From Leifsonia sp. CL147 (lineage in GTDB: Bacteria > Actinomycetota > Actinomycetes > Actinomycetales > Microbacteriaceae), in contig NZ_FOTM01000004.1 in NCBI RefSeq assembly GCF_900114565.1, positions 159,468 through 223,467 of the forward strand: 64,000 bases of DNA, read 5' to 3'. The stretch's first letter is position 1. Every line of letters begins with the position of its first letter. This document shows, one piece after another, positions 37,214 to 50,171 of this stretch. Position numbers and translations under genes: made by a program. A model generated the notes under the pieces. That model had not been told where the DNA came from. It searched no databases and saw only the letters and a program-made list of their open reading frames with translations.

Positions 37214-38353
37214 ATGACTCTCTCGGTCGCCGTCGCAGGCGCCTCCGGTTACGCGGGCGGTGAGCTGTTGCGTATCCTCGCCGGGCACCCGGACTTCGAG
37301 GTCCGCACGGTCACCGCGCACCAGAACGCCGGCCATCCGCTGATCGCTCACCAGCCGCACCTCCGCTCGCTCGCGCACCTGACCCTCCAGGAGACGACGC
37401 CCCAGACCCTGGCCGGGCACGACGTCGTCTTCCTCGCGCTTCCGCACGGCACCTCCGGTGCGATCGCCGCGGAGCTGCCGGAGGACACCGTGGTCGTCGA
37501 CTGCGGCGCCGACCACCGGCTGGAGGACCCGGCCGACTGGGCCGCGTTCTACGGCGGCGAGTACCACGGGGCGTGGGCCTACGGAGTGCCCGAGCTGCCC
37601 CTCGCCGCACACGAGACCGGAGCGGAGACCGGAGCGGCGGCAGGAGCGGAGACCGGAGCCGCGGCCGCTTCCGACGCCGGACCCACGCCCGCCTCGGCCG
37701 GCACCGGCAAGCAGCGCGACCGGCTCCGCGGCGCCCGGCGCATCGCGGCGCCCGGTTGCAACTCCAGCAGCGTCTCCCTGGCGCTCGCTCCGGGCATCCG
37801 GGCCGGTCTCATCGACGACGAGGACATCGTCGCCGTGCTCGCGGTCGGCCCGTCCGGGGCGGGCAAGTCGCTGAAGACGATGTACCTCGCCAGCGAGATC
37901 CTCGGCTCCGCCAACCCGTACGCGGTCGGCGGAACGCACCGCCACATCCCCGAGATCCAGCAGAACCTGCGCAAGGCCGGCGCCGTCTCGCCGACCCTGT
38001 CGTTCACGCCGGTCCTCGTGCCGATGTCACGCGGCATCCTCGCGACGTCGACGGCGCGGGTGAAGCCGGGCGTCACAGCGGAGCAGGTGCAGGCGGCCTG
38101 GGAGGACGCCTACGCGGGTGAGCCGTTCGTGCAGGTGCTGCCGGCGGGGACCGTCCCGCGGACCGCCGACGTCCTCGGCGCCAACACCGTCCTCATCGGT
38201 GTGGCGCTGGATGCGGCGGCCGGCCGCGTCGTCACGGTGCTCGCGATGGACAATCTGTACAAGGGGACGGCGGGAGCCGCCATCCAATCCGTCAACATCG
38301 CCCTGGGTCTCGACGAGACCGCGGGCCTGACCGTGAACGGAGTCGCACCGTGA
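37214..38353 (+). CDS. argC: N-acetyl-gamma-glutamyl-phosphate reductase
   Basis: 379 residues. NADP-binding [16 protein letters not shown], catalytic Cys in [32 protein letters not shown] near the C-terminal part. Third step of arginine synthesis. Between [14 protein letters not shown] and the active site is an insertion of about 30 residues rich in Ala, Gly, Glu and Thr, made by repeats of GGAGCGGAGACC; other ArgC proteins have a short loop there. First gene of the arg operon; 46 nt separate it from argJ. Confidence 0.96.
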   Translation: MTLSVAVAGASGYAGGELLRILAGHPDFEVRTVTAHQNAGHPLIAHQPHLRSLAHLTLQETTPQTLAGHDVVFLALPHGTSGAIAAELPEDTVVVDCGADHRLEDPADWAAFYGGEYHGAWAYGVPELPLAAHETGAETGAAAGAETGAAAASDAGPTPASAGTGKQRDRLRGARRIAAPGCNSSSVSLALAPGIRAGLIDDEDIVAVLAVGPSGAGKSLKTMYLASEILGSANPYAVGGTHRHIPEIQQNLRKAGAVSPTLSFTPVLVPMSRGILATSTARVKPGVTAEQVQAAWEDAYAGEPFVQVLPAGTVPRTADVLGANTVLIGVALDAAAGRVVTVLAMDNLYKGTAGAAIQSVNIALGLDETAGLTVNGVAP

Positions 38354-38399
38354 ACGTCGAGGCCGCAGACCGGTCCGCCACCAGAAAGGCGACCGTTTC

Positions 38400-39554
38400 A
38401 TGAGCGTGACAGCAGCCTCCGGATTCGCCGCGGCCGGCGTGGTCGCCGGACTCAAGGCGAGCGGCAACCGGGATCTGGCCCTCGTCCACAACCTCGGCCC
38501 GCTGAACGCCGCGGCCGCCGTCTTCACCACCAACCGCTGCAAGGCCAACCCGGTGCTGTGGAGCGAGCAGGTCATCCAGGACGGTGTGGTCTCCGCCATC
38601 GTCCTCAACTCCGGCGGCGCGAACTGCTACACGGGCGCCCAGGGGTTCCAGACCACGCACGCCACGGCCGAGGCGGTGGCCGAGAGGCTCGGGATCTCCG
38701 CGGGCGACGTGCTGGTCTGCTCCACCGGGCTCATCGGCGACCAGCTGCCACTCGACAAGCTGATCGACGGCGTCGGCACGGCGGCGGGTGCGCTCGCGAC
38801 CGACGCCGGCCTCGGCGCGGCCGAGGCGATCATGACCACCGACACGCGGCCCAAGCAGGCGGCGTTCCGGTCTCCGGACGGCTGGACCGTCGGCGGGATG
38901 GCGAAGGGCGCCGGGATGCTGGCCCCGGGCCTCGCGACCATGCTCGTCGTGATCACGACGGACGCCGTCCTCACCTCGGAGCAGCTGGATGGGGCGCTGC
39001 GTTCGGCGACGCGCGTGACCTTCGACCGACTCGACTCCGACGGCTGCATGTCCACCAACGACACCGTCGCCCTGCTGGCCTCCGGCGCGAGCCGCGTCGA
39101 GCCGGACGAGGCGGACTTCGCCCGTGCGCTGACGGAGGTCTGCCGCGATCTCGCCGAGCAGCTGCAGGCGGACGCCGAGGGCGCCGCGCACGACATCGCG
39201 ATCGAGGTGGTCCAGGCGGCGAACGAGGACGACGCCGTGATCGTCGGGCGCGCGGTCTCGCGCAGCAACCTGTTCAAGGCGGCGATCTTCGGGAACGACC
39301 CGAACTGGGGCCGGGTCCTCGCTGCGGTGGGGACGACCGACGCGGAATTCGACCCGTACGGGATCGACGTCTCGATCAACGGCGTCCAGGTGTGCACCGC
39401 CGGCGAGCCGGATCAGCCCCGCGACCTGGTCGATCTGCATCCACGGAATGTCCACGTGCTGATCGATCTGCACGCGGGTGACGCGACGGCGACCATCCTC
39501 ACCAACGACCTCACCCACGACTACGTGCACGAGAACAGCGCGTACGCGAGCTGA
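38400..39554 (+). CDS. argJ: Ornithine acetyltransferase / N-acetylglutamate synthase
   Basis: 384 residues, Ntn-hydrolase fold. The precursor self-cleaves before the Thr in [16 protein letters not shown] (about residue 181) into alpha and beta chains. Oxyanion STGLIG and C-terminal [18 protein letters not shown] are seen. It recycles the acetyl group from N-acetylornithine to glutamate, making the pathway cyclic. Stop overlaps the argB ATG (TGATG). AGAAAGG lies about 9 nt upstream of the ATG. Confidence 0.97.
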   Translation: MSVTAASGFAAAGVVAGLKASGNRDLALVHNLGPLNAAAAVFTTNRCKANPVLWSEQVIQDGVVSAIVLNSGGANCYTGAQGFQTTHATAEAVAERLGISAGDVLVCSTGLIGDQLPLDKLIDGVGTAAGALATDAGLGAAEAIMTTDTRPKQAAFRSPDGWTVGGMAKGAGMLAPGLATMLVVITTDAVLTSEQLDGALRSATRVTFDRLDSDGCMSTNDTVALLASGASRVEPDEADFARALTEVCRDLAEQLQADAEGAAHDIAIEVVQAANEDDAVIVGRAVSRSNLFKAAIFGNDPNWGRVLAAVGTTDAEFDPYGIDVSINGVQVCTAGEPDQPRDLVDLHPRNVHVLIDLHAGDATATILTNDLTHDYVHENSAYAS

Positions 39555-40515
39555 TGACGAGCGAAACCGAGATGCCTCCCACCGCGACGCCGTCCACCGA
39601 GTCGACCGAGAGCCGCAGCATCGCCGACGAGGCGGCCGCGGAGCACGAGTCGGCGGCCGCCAAGGCGGCCACGCTGATCGAGTCCCTGCCCTGGCTGAAG
39701 AGCTTCCACGACCAGATCGTCGTGGTGAAGTTCGGCGGCAACGCGATGGTCAGCGAGGAGTTGCAGCGCACCTTCGCCGAGGACATGGTCTACCTCCGCT
39801 ACGCGGGCCTGCGTCCCGTCGTCGTGCACGGCGGCGGACCGCAGATCTCCGCGATGCTCGAACGACTCGGGATCGACTCCGAGTTCCGCGGCGGCTACCG
39901 CGTGACGACTCCCGAGGCGATGGATGTCGTCCGGATGGTGCTCACCGGCCAGATCAACCGGGACATCGTCGGCAACATCAACAAGCACGGCCCCCTCGCC
40001 GCAGGACTCTCCGGCGAGGACGCCGGGCTGTTCCAGGGCCGCCGCCGCGCGGCCGTCATCGACGGCGAAGAGGTCGACCTGGGGCTCGTCGGCGATGTGG
40101 TCGCCGTCGATCCGGAGGCGGTGCTGACGCAGCTCGCGGTGGGCCGCATCCCGGTCGTCTCCTCGATCGCGCCGGACATCGACGACGCCGGGCAGGCGCT
40201 CAACGTCAACGCCGATGCGGCGGCTGCGGCGCTCGCGGTCGCGCTGGGGGCGGCGAAGCTGGTGATCCTCACCGATGTCGCCGGCCTCTACAGCGACTGG
40301 CCGAACCGCGAATCCCTGCTCTCGAAGATCGGCGCGGACGAGTTGCGCGCGCTGCTGCCGTCGCTCGAGGCGGGCATGATCCCCAAGATGGCGGCGTGCC
40401 TGGATGCGGTCGACGGCGGGGTCGCGAAGGCCGCGATCATCGACGGGCGGATAGCGCACTCCATCCTGCTCGAAATCTTCACGCAGTCCGGCATCGGGAC
40501 GGAGGTGGTGCCCGC

Positions 40516-40519
<4 letters not shown>
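39554..40519 (+). CDS. argB: Acetylglutamate kinase
   Basis: 321 residues. Amino-acid kinase fold: [73 protein letters not shown]. Second step of arginine synthesis and, in arginine-inhibited hexameric forms, the feedback point; the N-terminal helix (about residues 33-47, [16 protein letters not shown]) typical of arginine-sensitive forms is present. The first 30 residues are an extra Thr/Ser/Glu-rich tail. Overlaps argJ and argD. Confidence 0.97.
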
Positions 40520-44282
<3,763 letters not shown>

Positions 44283-44283
<1 letters not shown>

Positions 44284-44405
44284 TGGCGCGGTTCGAACCG
44301 GAGAGGAAGCGTCCGTGGATCATCCCGGCCATCGTGGTGGTCGCCGTGGCGGTCGTCATCGTCGGGCTGATCGTCACCCTGGCGGTGGGCGGGCGGATCT
44401 TCTGA
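44283..44405 (+). CDS. 40-residue single-pass membrane protein
   Basis: MARFEPERKRPWIIPAIVVV followed by a valine-rich helix of about 22 residues and GGRIF. The basic N-terminus suggests N-inside orientation. The ATG overlaps the argH stop (TGATG), so translation is coupled. Function unknown. Confidence 0.7.
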
Positions 44406-44406
44406 C

Positions 44407-45036
44407 GTGACGCTGCACCGCCCCGAGCGCGCCGCCTTCCTGGCGTCGTCGCTGGAGGTCGCCCCGCGGCTCCTGGGCGCCGTGCTGCGCCACGAGACGC
44501 CGGAGGGGCCGGTCGCGCTGCGCATCACGGAAGTGGAGGCGTACGTCGGCGACGGCATCGACCCGGGGTCGCACGCCTTCCGCGGCAAGACCAAGCGGAA
44601 CGCGGTCATGTACGGCCCGCCCGGGCACGTCTACACCTACTTCACGTACGGGATGCACGTCTGCGCGAACATCGTCTGCTCGCCCGAGGGGGAGGCGTCG
44701 GCGGTGCTCCTGCGGGCGGCCGAGGTGGTCGAGGGGGAGGACCTCGCGGAGCGGCGGCGGGTCGGAGCGAGCGGCCGCAGCATCCCGCCTCGCGACCTCG
44801 CGCGGGGTCCCGCGCGGCTCGTCGTGGCGGCCGGGATGAGCCTGGCGGACGACGGAGCGGACCTGTTCCGTCCTCCCTTCGAGCTGCTGCTGCCGAGTGA
44901 GCGGCTGGAGTACGCGACCGGTGCACGCACCGGCGTGTCCGGCGCGGGCGGAGGTCTCGCCTTCCCCTGGCGCTACTGGCTGCCGGGGGACCCGACAGTG
45001 TCGCCCTACAAGCGGCATCCCCGCGCCCACGCGTGA
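44407..45036 (+). CDS. mpg: DNA-3-methyladenine glycosylase (AAG/MPG family)
   Basis: 209 residues: LLGAVLRHETPEGPVALRITEVEAYVG with the catalytic Glu, DPGSHAFRGKTKRNAVMYGPPGHVYTYFTYG, and RAAEVVEGEDL. It excises alkylated purines in base-excision repair. GTG start one base after the small membrane ORF. The 3' end abuts repeat array C. Confidence 0.95.
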   Translation: MTLHRPERAAFLASSLEVAPRLLGAVLRHETPEGPVALRITEVEAYVGDGIDPGSHAFRGKTKRNAVMYGPPGHVYTYFTYGMHVCANIVCSPEGEASAVLLRAAEVVEGEDLAERRRVGASGRSIPPRDLARGPARLVVAAGMSLADDGADLFRPPFELLLPSERLEYATGARTGVSGAGGGLAFPWRYWLPGDPTVSPYKRHPRAHA

Positions 45037-45047
45037 CGCCCGGGCAG

Positions 45048-45224
45048 ACATTCGTGACGAATGTCGCGTTGGACAGCGGTGGGGGCGACATTCGTGACGA
45101 ATGTTGCGTTGGACAGCCGTGAGGGCGACATTCGTGACGAATGTCGGGTTGGACAGTGGTTAGGGCGACATTCGTGACGAATGTTGCGTTGGACAGTGGT
45201 GGGGGCGACATTCGTGACGAATGT
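45048..45224. repeat. 40-bp-period palindrome array C, five copies
   Basis: ACATTCGTGACGAATGT at 45048, 45088, 45128, 45168 and 45208, exact in all five. Spacers are close variants of TGCGTTGGACAGTGGTGGGG. It fills the 199-nt space between two convergent genes and begins 11 nt after the mpg stop. Confidence 0.97.
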
Positions 45225-45235
45225 CGCGCTCAGCC

Positions 45236-45838
45236 TCAGCCCGCGGCCATCCGGAAGAGGCCGGCGCACGCGCACGCCCAGATGATGCTCGTCAGGCTGC
45301 CGATGATGAAGCGCTCGCGCGCCTCGGCCTCCTCCAGCTCGGTGAAGCGCCCGACGCCCTTGATGGCGATGAGCACCGCGAGGCCCTCCGGAAAGCCCGC
45401 CATGATCGTGCCGGCGGCGGCGAACCGCTCCAGCAGGCCGATCGTCATCCCTCCGCGCAGAACCTCCCGCGTCGTCACGCCCTGCGCCGTCATCTCGTGC
45501 ACCAGGATGCCGCCGTGCGGACTCAGCTCGGTGGTGCTCCGCGTCGCCAGCGCCAGGACGAGCTGAGCCGCCGGTCCGCCGCCGAGCACGGCCAGGGCGA
45601 GCGCGACGATCCCGATGAGCAGCCGGAATGCGAGCGGCGCATGCTGGCCCGGAAGGAGGAGGGCGATGAACGCCGCGGCCAGCAGCCCCGCAGCGCAGTA
45701 CACCAGTGGCCGGCGCGGCGTGCGCATGGTCGCGACGATGCAGCCGAGGGATGCCAGGAGCAGGAGCAGGGCGAGTGCCCAGAGAGCATGCGGGACGATC
45801 TGCGTCACCAGCACCGGTGTGGGCGGCCAGCTGGTCAT
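45236..45838 (-). CDS. Membrane protein linked to SatD-like gene
   Basis: 200 residues, no family recognised. Four to five hydrophobic segments: LWALALLLLLASLGCIVATM, LVYCAAGLLAAAFIALLL, FRLLIGIVALALAVLGGG, a middle charged loop (about 100-150), and a C-terminal IIGSLTSIIWACACAGLFRM. Shine-Dalgarno GAGGAGG 6 nt before the ATG. It follows the SatD-like gene by 16 nt in the same direction and is its likely partner. Confidence 0.75.
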   Translation of the reverse strand: MTSWPPTPVLVTQIVPHALWALALLLLLASLGCIVATMRTPRRPLVYCAAGLLAAAFIALLLPGQHAPLAFRLLIGIVALALAVLGGGPAAQLVLALATRSTTELSPHGGILVHEMTAQGVTTREVLRGGMTIGLLERFAAAGTIMAGFPEGLAVLIAIKGVGRFTELEEAEARERFIIGSLTSIIWACACAGLFRMAAG

Positions 45839-45854
45839 GCGTCCTCCTCGACGG

Positions 45855-46493
45855 TCATCGGGTTGGGGTGTCCGCCTCGGCCTGTGCGGCGTCGGCGCGT
45901 GCCAACAGCCTAGTCAGGGCTGGAAGCGCAGCGAGCTCGACACGGAGGCCGGCCGCCCGGCCGCGATCGCTGGCGGACTGCGGCGAGATCCCGAGGCGCG
46001 CGGCCGCATCCGCCTGGGTGAGGCCCGAGGCCACCAGGTCGTACAGCTCCCAGCCGGCCGGAGTGCGACTCTCGCGGAGGGTGAGCAGCAGGGTCAGGAC
46101 GGCTTCCACGTCAGCGGCGGACTCCGGATCTGCGACGCCGTCCACGGCGAACCGGGCCGGCGTGCGTTTGGCCCGGGTGACCGCCGTGCGTGCCGCGACG
46201 AACGCGTCGCCCGTCGCCTCCCGGGTGTTGCCCGGCAGCGGCGTCCGGACACCGCCCATCCCGAGGCCGACGCTCCATGCGCGCTCCCGGGTGAGGCTGA
46301 GGACGAGGTCGAGCGTCGTTGCGGCGTCCGGCGTGAGCGCCTGGATCTCGTCGCCGGCGTTCCGGTCCGGCGGCAGGGCGAGGCGGTCGCCGAACCGCTC
46401 TCCGATGCTCTCCAGGGTGCGTCCCACGATGTCGGCGCGTTGCGTGCTGTCCACCTGGTCGGCTGTCACGACGAACACACGGCCTCCCTTCAT
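45855..46493 (-). CDS. SatD-family protein with C-terminal HTH
   Basis: About 212 residues. The N-terminal part (VFVVTADQVDSTQ, RNAGDEIQALTPD, RAWSVGLGMGGVRTPLP, ATGDAFVAARTAV) matches the SatD family, which resembles nucleotide-cyclase-like folds. The end (about 160-195, SGLTQADAAARLGISPQSASDRGRAAGL) is a helix-turn-helix, so it may bind DNA and regulate itself. ATG 46493 overlaps the first 29-bp repeat. GTG at 46478, four nt after GGGAGG, would place the whole repeat array upstream. Confidence 0.75.
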   Translation of the reverse strand: MKGGRVFVVTADQVDSTQRADIVGRTLESIGERFGDRLALPPDRNAGDEIQALTPDAATTLDLVLSLTRERAWSVGLGMGGVRTPLPGNTREATGDAFVAARTAVTRAKRTPARFAVDGVADPESAADVEAVLTLLLTLRESRTPAGWELYDLVASGLTQADAAARLGISPQSASDRGRAAGLRVELAALPALTRLLARADAAQAEADTPTR

Positions 46494-46636
46494 CAGGTCT
46501 CAGCCCCTGATTCGGTTGTCATCAGGTCTGTGGGCCTGATCTACATCGTATCAGGTCTAGAGCCCTGATCTCTATGGGATCAGGTCTACAGCCCTGACCT
46601 CCAGGAGATCAGGGCTACGGACCCGATACACCGCTG
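46492..46636. repeat. 29-bp-period operator-like array
   Basis: ATCAGGTCT begins at 46492, 46521, 46550 and 46579, and a variant ATCAGGGCT at 46608: an exact 29-bp period. Each unit has the imperfect palindrome ATCAGGTCTNNNGCCCTGAT followed by a variable 9-bp spacer. It occupies the divergent region between the SatD-like gene and tyrS and overlaps the former's start. Confidence 0.93.
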
Positions 46637-46699
46637 CGCTCCTCCCGCCCGGAGCTCCGGACGACAGCAGCGCGGACCTGGGTGCCGACGCCCCGCTGA

Positions 46700-46705
46700 T
46701 AGCCT
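46700..46705 (+). promoter_or_regulatory. -10 box TAGCCT for tyrS
   Basis: TAGCCT lies 6 nt before GTG 46712; leaderless. Confidence 0.5.
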
Positions 46706-46711
46706 GAGCAG

Positions 46712-48070
46712 GTGTCCGAAATCGCCCCTTTCCGCGACCAGCGCCCCTCCGCGGAGACCACCGCCGGAGGCCGCCTCGCGGCGCAGACCAACGACGCGTC
46801 CTTCGACGACGTCTGGGACGAGCTGAAGTGGCGCGGTCTCATCCACGTGTCCACGGACGAGACCGCCCTCAAGGAGCTCCTGGCCGGCGACCCGATCACG
46901 TACTACTGCGGCTTCGACCCGACGGCATCGAGCCTCCACCTCGGCAACCTCGTCCAGCTGCTCACCATGCGCCGCCTCCAGCTGGCCGGCCACAAGCCCC
47001 TGGGGCTGGTGGGGGGGTCCACCGGCCTCATCGGCGACCCGCGGCCGACCGCCGAGCGCACCCTCAACACCAAGGAGACGGTCGCCGAGTGGGTCCAGGC
47101 GCTTCAGGTGCAGGTCACCCGCTTCCTCAGCGATGAGGGCGAGAACGCCGTGCGACTGGTCAACAACCTCGACTGGACCGCCCCCCTCTCGGCGATCGAC
47201 TTCCTCCGCGAGATCGGCAAGCACTTCCGCATCGGCACCATGCTCAAGAAGGATGCGGTCGCCGCGCGACTCAACTCCGACGAGGGCATCTCGTACACCG
47301 AGTTCAGCTACCAGATCCTGCAGGGGATGGACTTCCTCGAGCTCTACCGCCAGTACGGCTGCGTCCTGCAGTCCGGCGGCAGTGACCAGTGGGGCAACCT
47401 CACCAGCGGGACGGAGCTGATCCGCAAGGTCGAGGGGGTCCACGTCCATGCCATCGGGACTCCGCTGATCACCAACAGCGACGGCACCAAGTTCGGCAAG
47501 AGCGAGGGCAACGCGATCTGGCTCGACGCGGAGCTCACCACGCCGTACGCGCTGTACCAGTTCTGGCTCAACACCGACGACGCCGATGTGATCAGCCGGC
47601 TCAAGGTCTTCACGTTCCTCACCCGAGCAGAGATCGAGGAGCTGGAACGCAAGGTCGCCGAGGAGCCGTTCAAGCGGGAGGCTCAGCGCCGCCTCGCGTA
47701 CGACGTGACGTCGCTCGTGCACGGAGTGGCCGCGACCGAAGCGGCGATCGCAGCCTCCCAAGCCCTGTTCGGCCAGGGGGAGCTGACCGACCTCGACCCC
47801 ACCACCCTCGAGGCCGCGCTCCGCGAGCTGCCGAACACCACCACCACCGAACCCTCGGCGACGGTCGCCCAGGCACTCGCCGACACCGGGCTGACCGCGA
47901 GCCTCGGCGAGGCCCGGCGTGCTGTGGCGCAGGGCGGCGTGTACGTCAACAACGCGAAGGTGGAGGACGCGGACCAGCTCATCGGCTCGGCGATCCTTCC
48001 CGGCGACATGGTCGTGCTGCGGCGCGGCAAGAAGACGCTCGCCGGTGTCTTCGTCGTGCCGTCCCCGTGA
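46712..48070 (+). CDS. tyrS: Tyrosyl-tRNA synthetase
   Basis: 452 residues, class I. Tyr pocket YYCGFDPTASSLHLGNL (HIGH equivalent HLGN), the KMSKS equivalent KFGKSEGN, and a C-terminal S4 domain (about 385-445, ARRAVAQGGVYVNNAKV). The first 35 residues, before DDVWDELKWRGLI, are extra. No T-box leader is visible, as expected for leaderless initiation. Confidence 0.96.
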   Translation: MSEIAPFRDQRPSAETTAGGRLAAQTNDASFDDVWDELKWRGLIHVSTDETALKELLAGDPITYYCGFDPTASSLHLGNLVQLLTMRRLQLAGHKPLGLVGGSTGLIGDPRPTAERTLNTKETVAEWVQALQVQVTRFLSDEGENAVRLVNNLDWTAPLSAIDFLREIGKHFRIGTMLKKDAVAARLNSDEGISYTEFSYQILQGMDFLELYRQYGCVLQSGGSDQWGNLTSGTELIRKVEGVHVHAIGTPLITNSDGTKFGKSEGNAIWLDAELTTPYALYQFWLNTDDADVISRLKVFTFLTRAEIEELERKVAEEPFKREAQRRLAYDVTSLVHGVAATEAAIAASQALFGQGELTDLDPTTLEAALRELPNTTTTEPSATVAQALADTGLTASLGEARRAVAQGGVYVNNAKVEDADQLIGSAILPGDMVVLRRGKKTLAGVFVVPSP

Positions 48071-48132
48071 TGGAGGCGCCGACACGAGGGCGGACGGTGC
48101 TCGCACACCGGCGGACCGTCGCAGCCCTGTCG

Positions 48133-48138
48133 TACCGT
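48133..48138 (+). promoter_or_regulatory. -10 box TACCGT for the tlyA operon
   Basis: TACCGT lies 6 nt before ATG 48145; leaderless. Probable promoter for the run 48145-51966. Confidence 0.45.
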
Positions 48139-48144
48139 TGACCC

Positions 48145-48369
48145 ATGTCCGATGAACAGCAGCCCGCGCCGACAGACCCGGCCACACGGGGACAGTCCGC
48201 GGCAGCGCCCTCGGCCCCAGGCCCGGCTCCGGCAGGAGAGGACGGTCTCGTCGCCCGTCTCGACGTGATCGAGGAGCAGCCGCTGGAGGCGCGCGCCGAC
48301 GCGTACGCGCACCTCCACGAACAGCTGCGACGCACGCTGGAGGGCGACGACGAGCATGGCCGGAGCTGA
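48145..48369 (+). CDS. Small hypothetical protein upstream of tlyA
   Basis: 74 residues. A Pro/Ala-rich disordered first half and a helical second half (DGLVARLDVIEEQPLEARADAYAHLHEQLRRTLEG pattern). Small proteins of this type sit between tyrS and tlyA in other actinobacteria. It overlaps tlyA by 14 nt. Function unknown. Confidence 0.8.
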   Translation: MSDEQQPAPTDPATRGQSAAAPSAPGPAPAGEDGLVARLDVIEEQPLEARADAYAHLHEQLRRTLEGDDEHGRS

Positions 48370-49156
48370 CCGCCGGCTGGATGTGGCGCTCGCCGAGCGC
48401 GGCCTGGCCCGGTCCCGGTCGCATGCGGCTGCGCTGATCGCCGAGGGCCTCGTGACGGTCGACGGCCGGCCGGCGCTGCGCGCGTCCGCGAAGGTCGGCG
48501 ACGGGCAGGAGCTGCGGATCGCCGGCGCCGACCACTACGTGAGCCGCGGCGCGCATAAGCTGATCGCGGCGCTCGATGCCTTCGGCGTCGATCCGGCGGG
48601 CCGGGTCGCACTGGATGCGGGAGCATCCACGGGTGGCTTCAGCCAGGTGCTGCTGGAGCGCGGGGCGGCCCGGGTCATCGCGGTCGATGTCGGGCACGGC
48701 CAGCTCTCGCCCGCGCTGGCGGGGGAGGAGCGGCTGGAGTCGTACGAGGGCGTGAACGTCCGTTCCCTCACGGCGCAAGCGCTCGGCGAGCTCACCGGGA
48801 GCGATGTCCGCCCGGACCTCGTCGTCGCCGACCTCTCCTTCATCTCGCTGACCCAGGTGCTGCCCGCTCTCGTGGCGACGGCGACCGGGGGCGCGGACTT
48901 CGTCCTCCTGATCAAGCCGCAGTTCGAGGTGGGCAGGCAGGGCATCCGGGAGGGCGTGGTCCGGGATGCGGGGCTGCGTGCCGACGCCGTCTCCGATGTG
49001 CTCTGGGCGGCTCATGACGCGGGTCTGGGAACGGCCGGGCTGGTCGCGTCGCCCATCGCGGGAGGCCACGGCAACCGGGAGTTCCTGGCCTGGCTCCGGG
49101 CCGGCGCGCCCGACCCGTCCGGCTTGAGCGAAGAGGTCGTCCGCCTTTCGCGCTAG
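48356..49156 (+). CDS. tlyA: TlyA-family rRNA 2'-O-methyltransferase
   Basis: 266 residues. N-terminal S4 domain (LDVALAERGLARSRSHAAALIAEGLVTVDG) and FtsJ-like domain with the SAM motif ALDAGASTGGFSQVLLERGA and LIKPQFEVGR. The mycobacterial enzyme methylates cytidines in 16S and 23S rRNA and sets capreomycin susceptibility; haemolysin is an outdated label. Clustered with nadK and recN as in other actinobacteria. Confidence 0.95.
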   Translation: MAGADRRLDVALAERGLARSRSHAAALIAEGLVTVDGRPALRASAKVGDGQELRIAGADHYVSRGAHKLIAALDAFGVDPAGRVALDAGASTGGFSQVLLERGAARVIAVDVGHGQLSPALAGEERLESYEGVNVRSLTAQALGELTGSDVRPDLVVADLSFISLTQVLPALVATATGGADFVLLIKPQFEVGRQGIREGVVRDAGLRADAVSDVLWAAHDAGLGTAGLVASPIAGGHGNREFLAWLRAGAPDPSGLSEEVVRLSR

Positions 49157-49244
49157 GTGAACGTTCTCCACAAACCGGCCGCGTGACGTGGCCCCCCGTC
49201 GGAAAACCGACAGAATGGGAGGACGGCTTTCGACAGGAGGGAAC

Positions 49245-50171
49245 GTGACACCGATGGGTGCAGCGACGCGGTACATCCTCGTCGTCGCGCACACCGGTCG
49301 TGAAGACTCCCTCGAGGCGGGCGTGCGGGTGTCCCGGCAACTGCTCGCCGCGGGCGTCGTCCCGGTGCTGAGCGCCGACGAGCGCAGAGACCTCCTGGCC
49401 GCGGATCCCTCGCTCGAGAGGGTGGCCGTGCTCGGCGACGATGTGGCGTCGAGCGAGCTCGAGCTCGTGATCGTGCTGGGAGGCGACGGCACCATCCTGC
49501 GCGCCGCCGAGCTGGTGCGTGGATGTTCGGCTCCCCTTCTCGGCGTGAACCTCGGCCATGTGGGCTTCCTCGCCGAAAGCGAGCGGGACGACCTCGAGAC
49601 CGCGGTCGCCCGGGGGCTGGCCAAGGACTACGAGGTCGAGGAGCGGATGACACTGTCCGCCCGGGTCAAGGTCGGGCGCGAGGTCGTGTACGAGAGCTGG
49701 GCGCTCAACGAGGCCACGGTCGAGAAGGCGAGCCGGGAGCGGATGCTCGAGGTCGTCATCGAAGTCGACGGCCGGCCGATGTCGAGCTTCGGCTGCGACG
49801 GCGTCGTGATGTCGACACCCACCGGGTCGACGGCGTACTCCTTCTCGGCCGGGGGACCGGTCGTCTGGCCGGGCGTCGCCGCCCTCCTCCTCGTTCCGCT
49901 GAGCGCGCACGCGCTCTTCGCGCGTCCCCTCGTCGTCGACGCCGACTCGTCGCTCGCGGTCGAGCTGCTCGACCGCACCGGCGGCGCCGGCGTCCTCTGG
50001 TGCGACGGGCGCCGTCCGTTCGACCTCCCGCCGGGCGCACGAGTCGTCGTCCGGCGCTCGCCCATCCCCGTGCGGCTGGCACGCCTGCATCCCGGTCCCT
50101 TCACCGATCGGCTCGTGCACAAGTTCGACCTCCCCGTCACGGGGTGGAGGGGGCCGGCCGGCCGTGACTGA
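49245..50171 (+). CDS. nadK: NAD kinase
   Basis: 308 residues. GGDGTILRAAELVRG, GVNLGHVGFLAE, NEATVEKASRERMLEV and TPTGSTAYSFSAGGPVVWP are the diagnostic motifs. It phosphorylates NAD to NADP. GTG 49245 has AGGAGG 6 nt upstream; the next ATG is four codons downstream. Overlaps recN by 8 nt. Confidence 0.96.
   Translation: MTPMGAATRYILVVAHTGREDSLEAGVRVSRQLLAAGVVPVLSADERRDLLAADPSLERVAVLGDDVASSELELVIVLGGDGTILRAAELVRGCSAPLLGVNLGHVGFLAESERDDLETAVARGLAKDYEVEERMTLSARVKVGREVVYESWALNEATVEKASRERMLEVVIEVDGRPMSSFGCDGVVMSTPTGSTAYSFSAGGPVVWPGVAALLLVPLSAHALFARPLVVDADSSLAVELLDRTGGAGVLWCDGRRPFDLPPGARVVVRRSPIPVRLARLHPGPFTDRLVHKFDLPVTGWRGPAGRD

Noticed and set aside
36933-37217. 94-codon ORF across the arg leader region
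   Set aside because: Crosses the promoter and the Arg-rich ORF in another frame; composition is that of random GC-rich DNA.
38350-38403. 17-codon ORF starting in the argC stop region and ending over the argJ start
   Set aside because: Possible coupling device but very short, without composition bias or repeats; argJ has its own Shine-Dalgarno. Not annotated.
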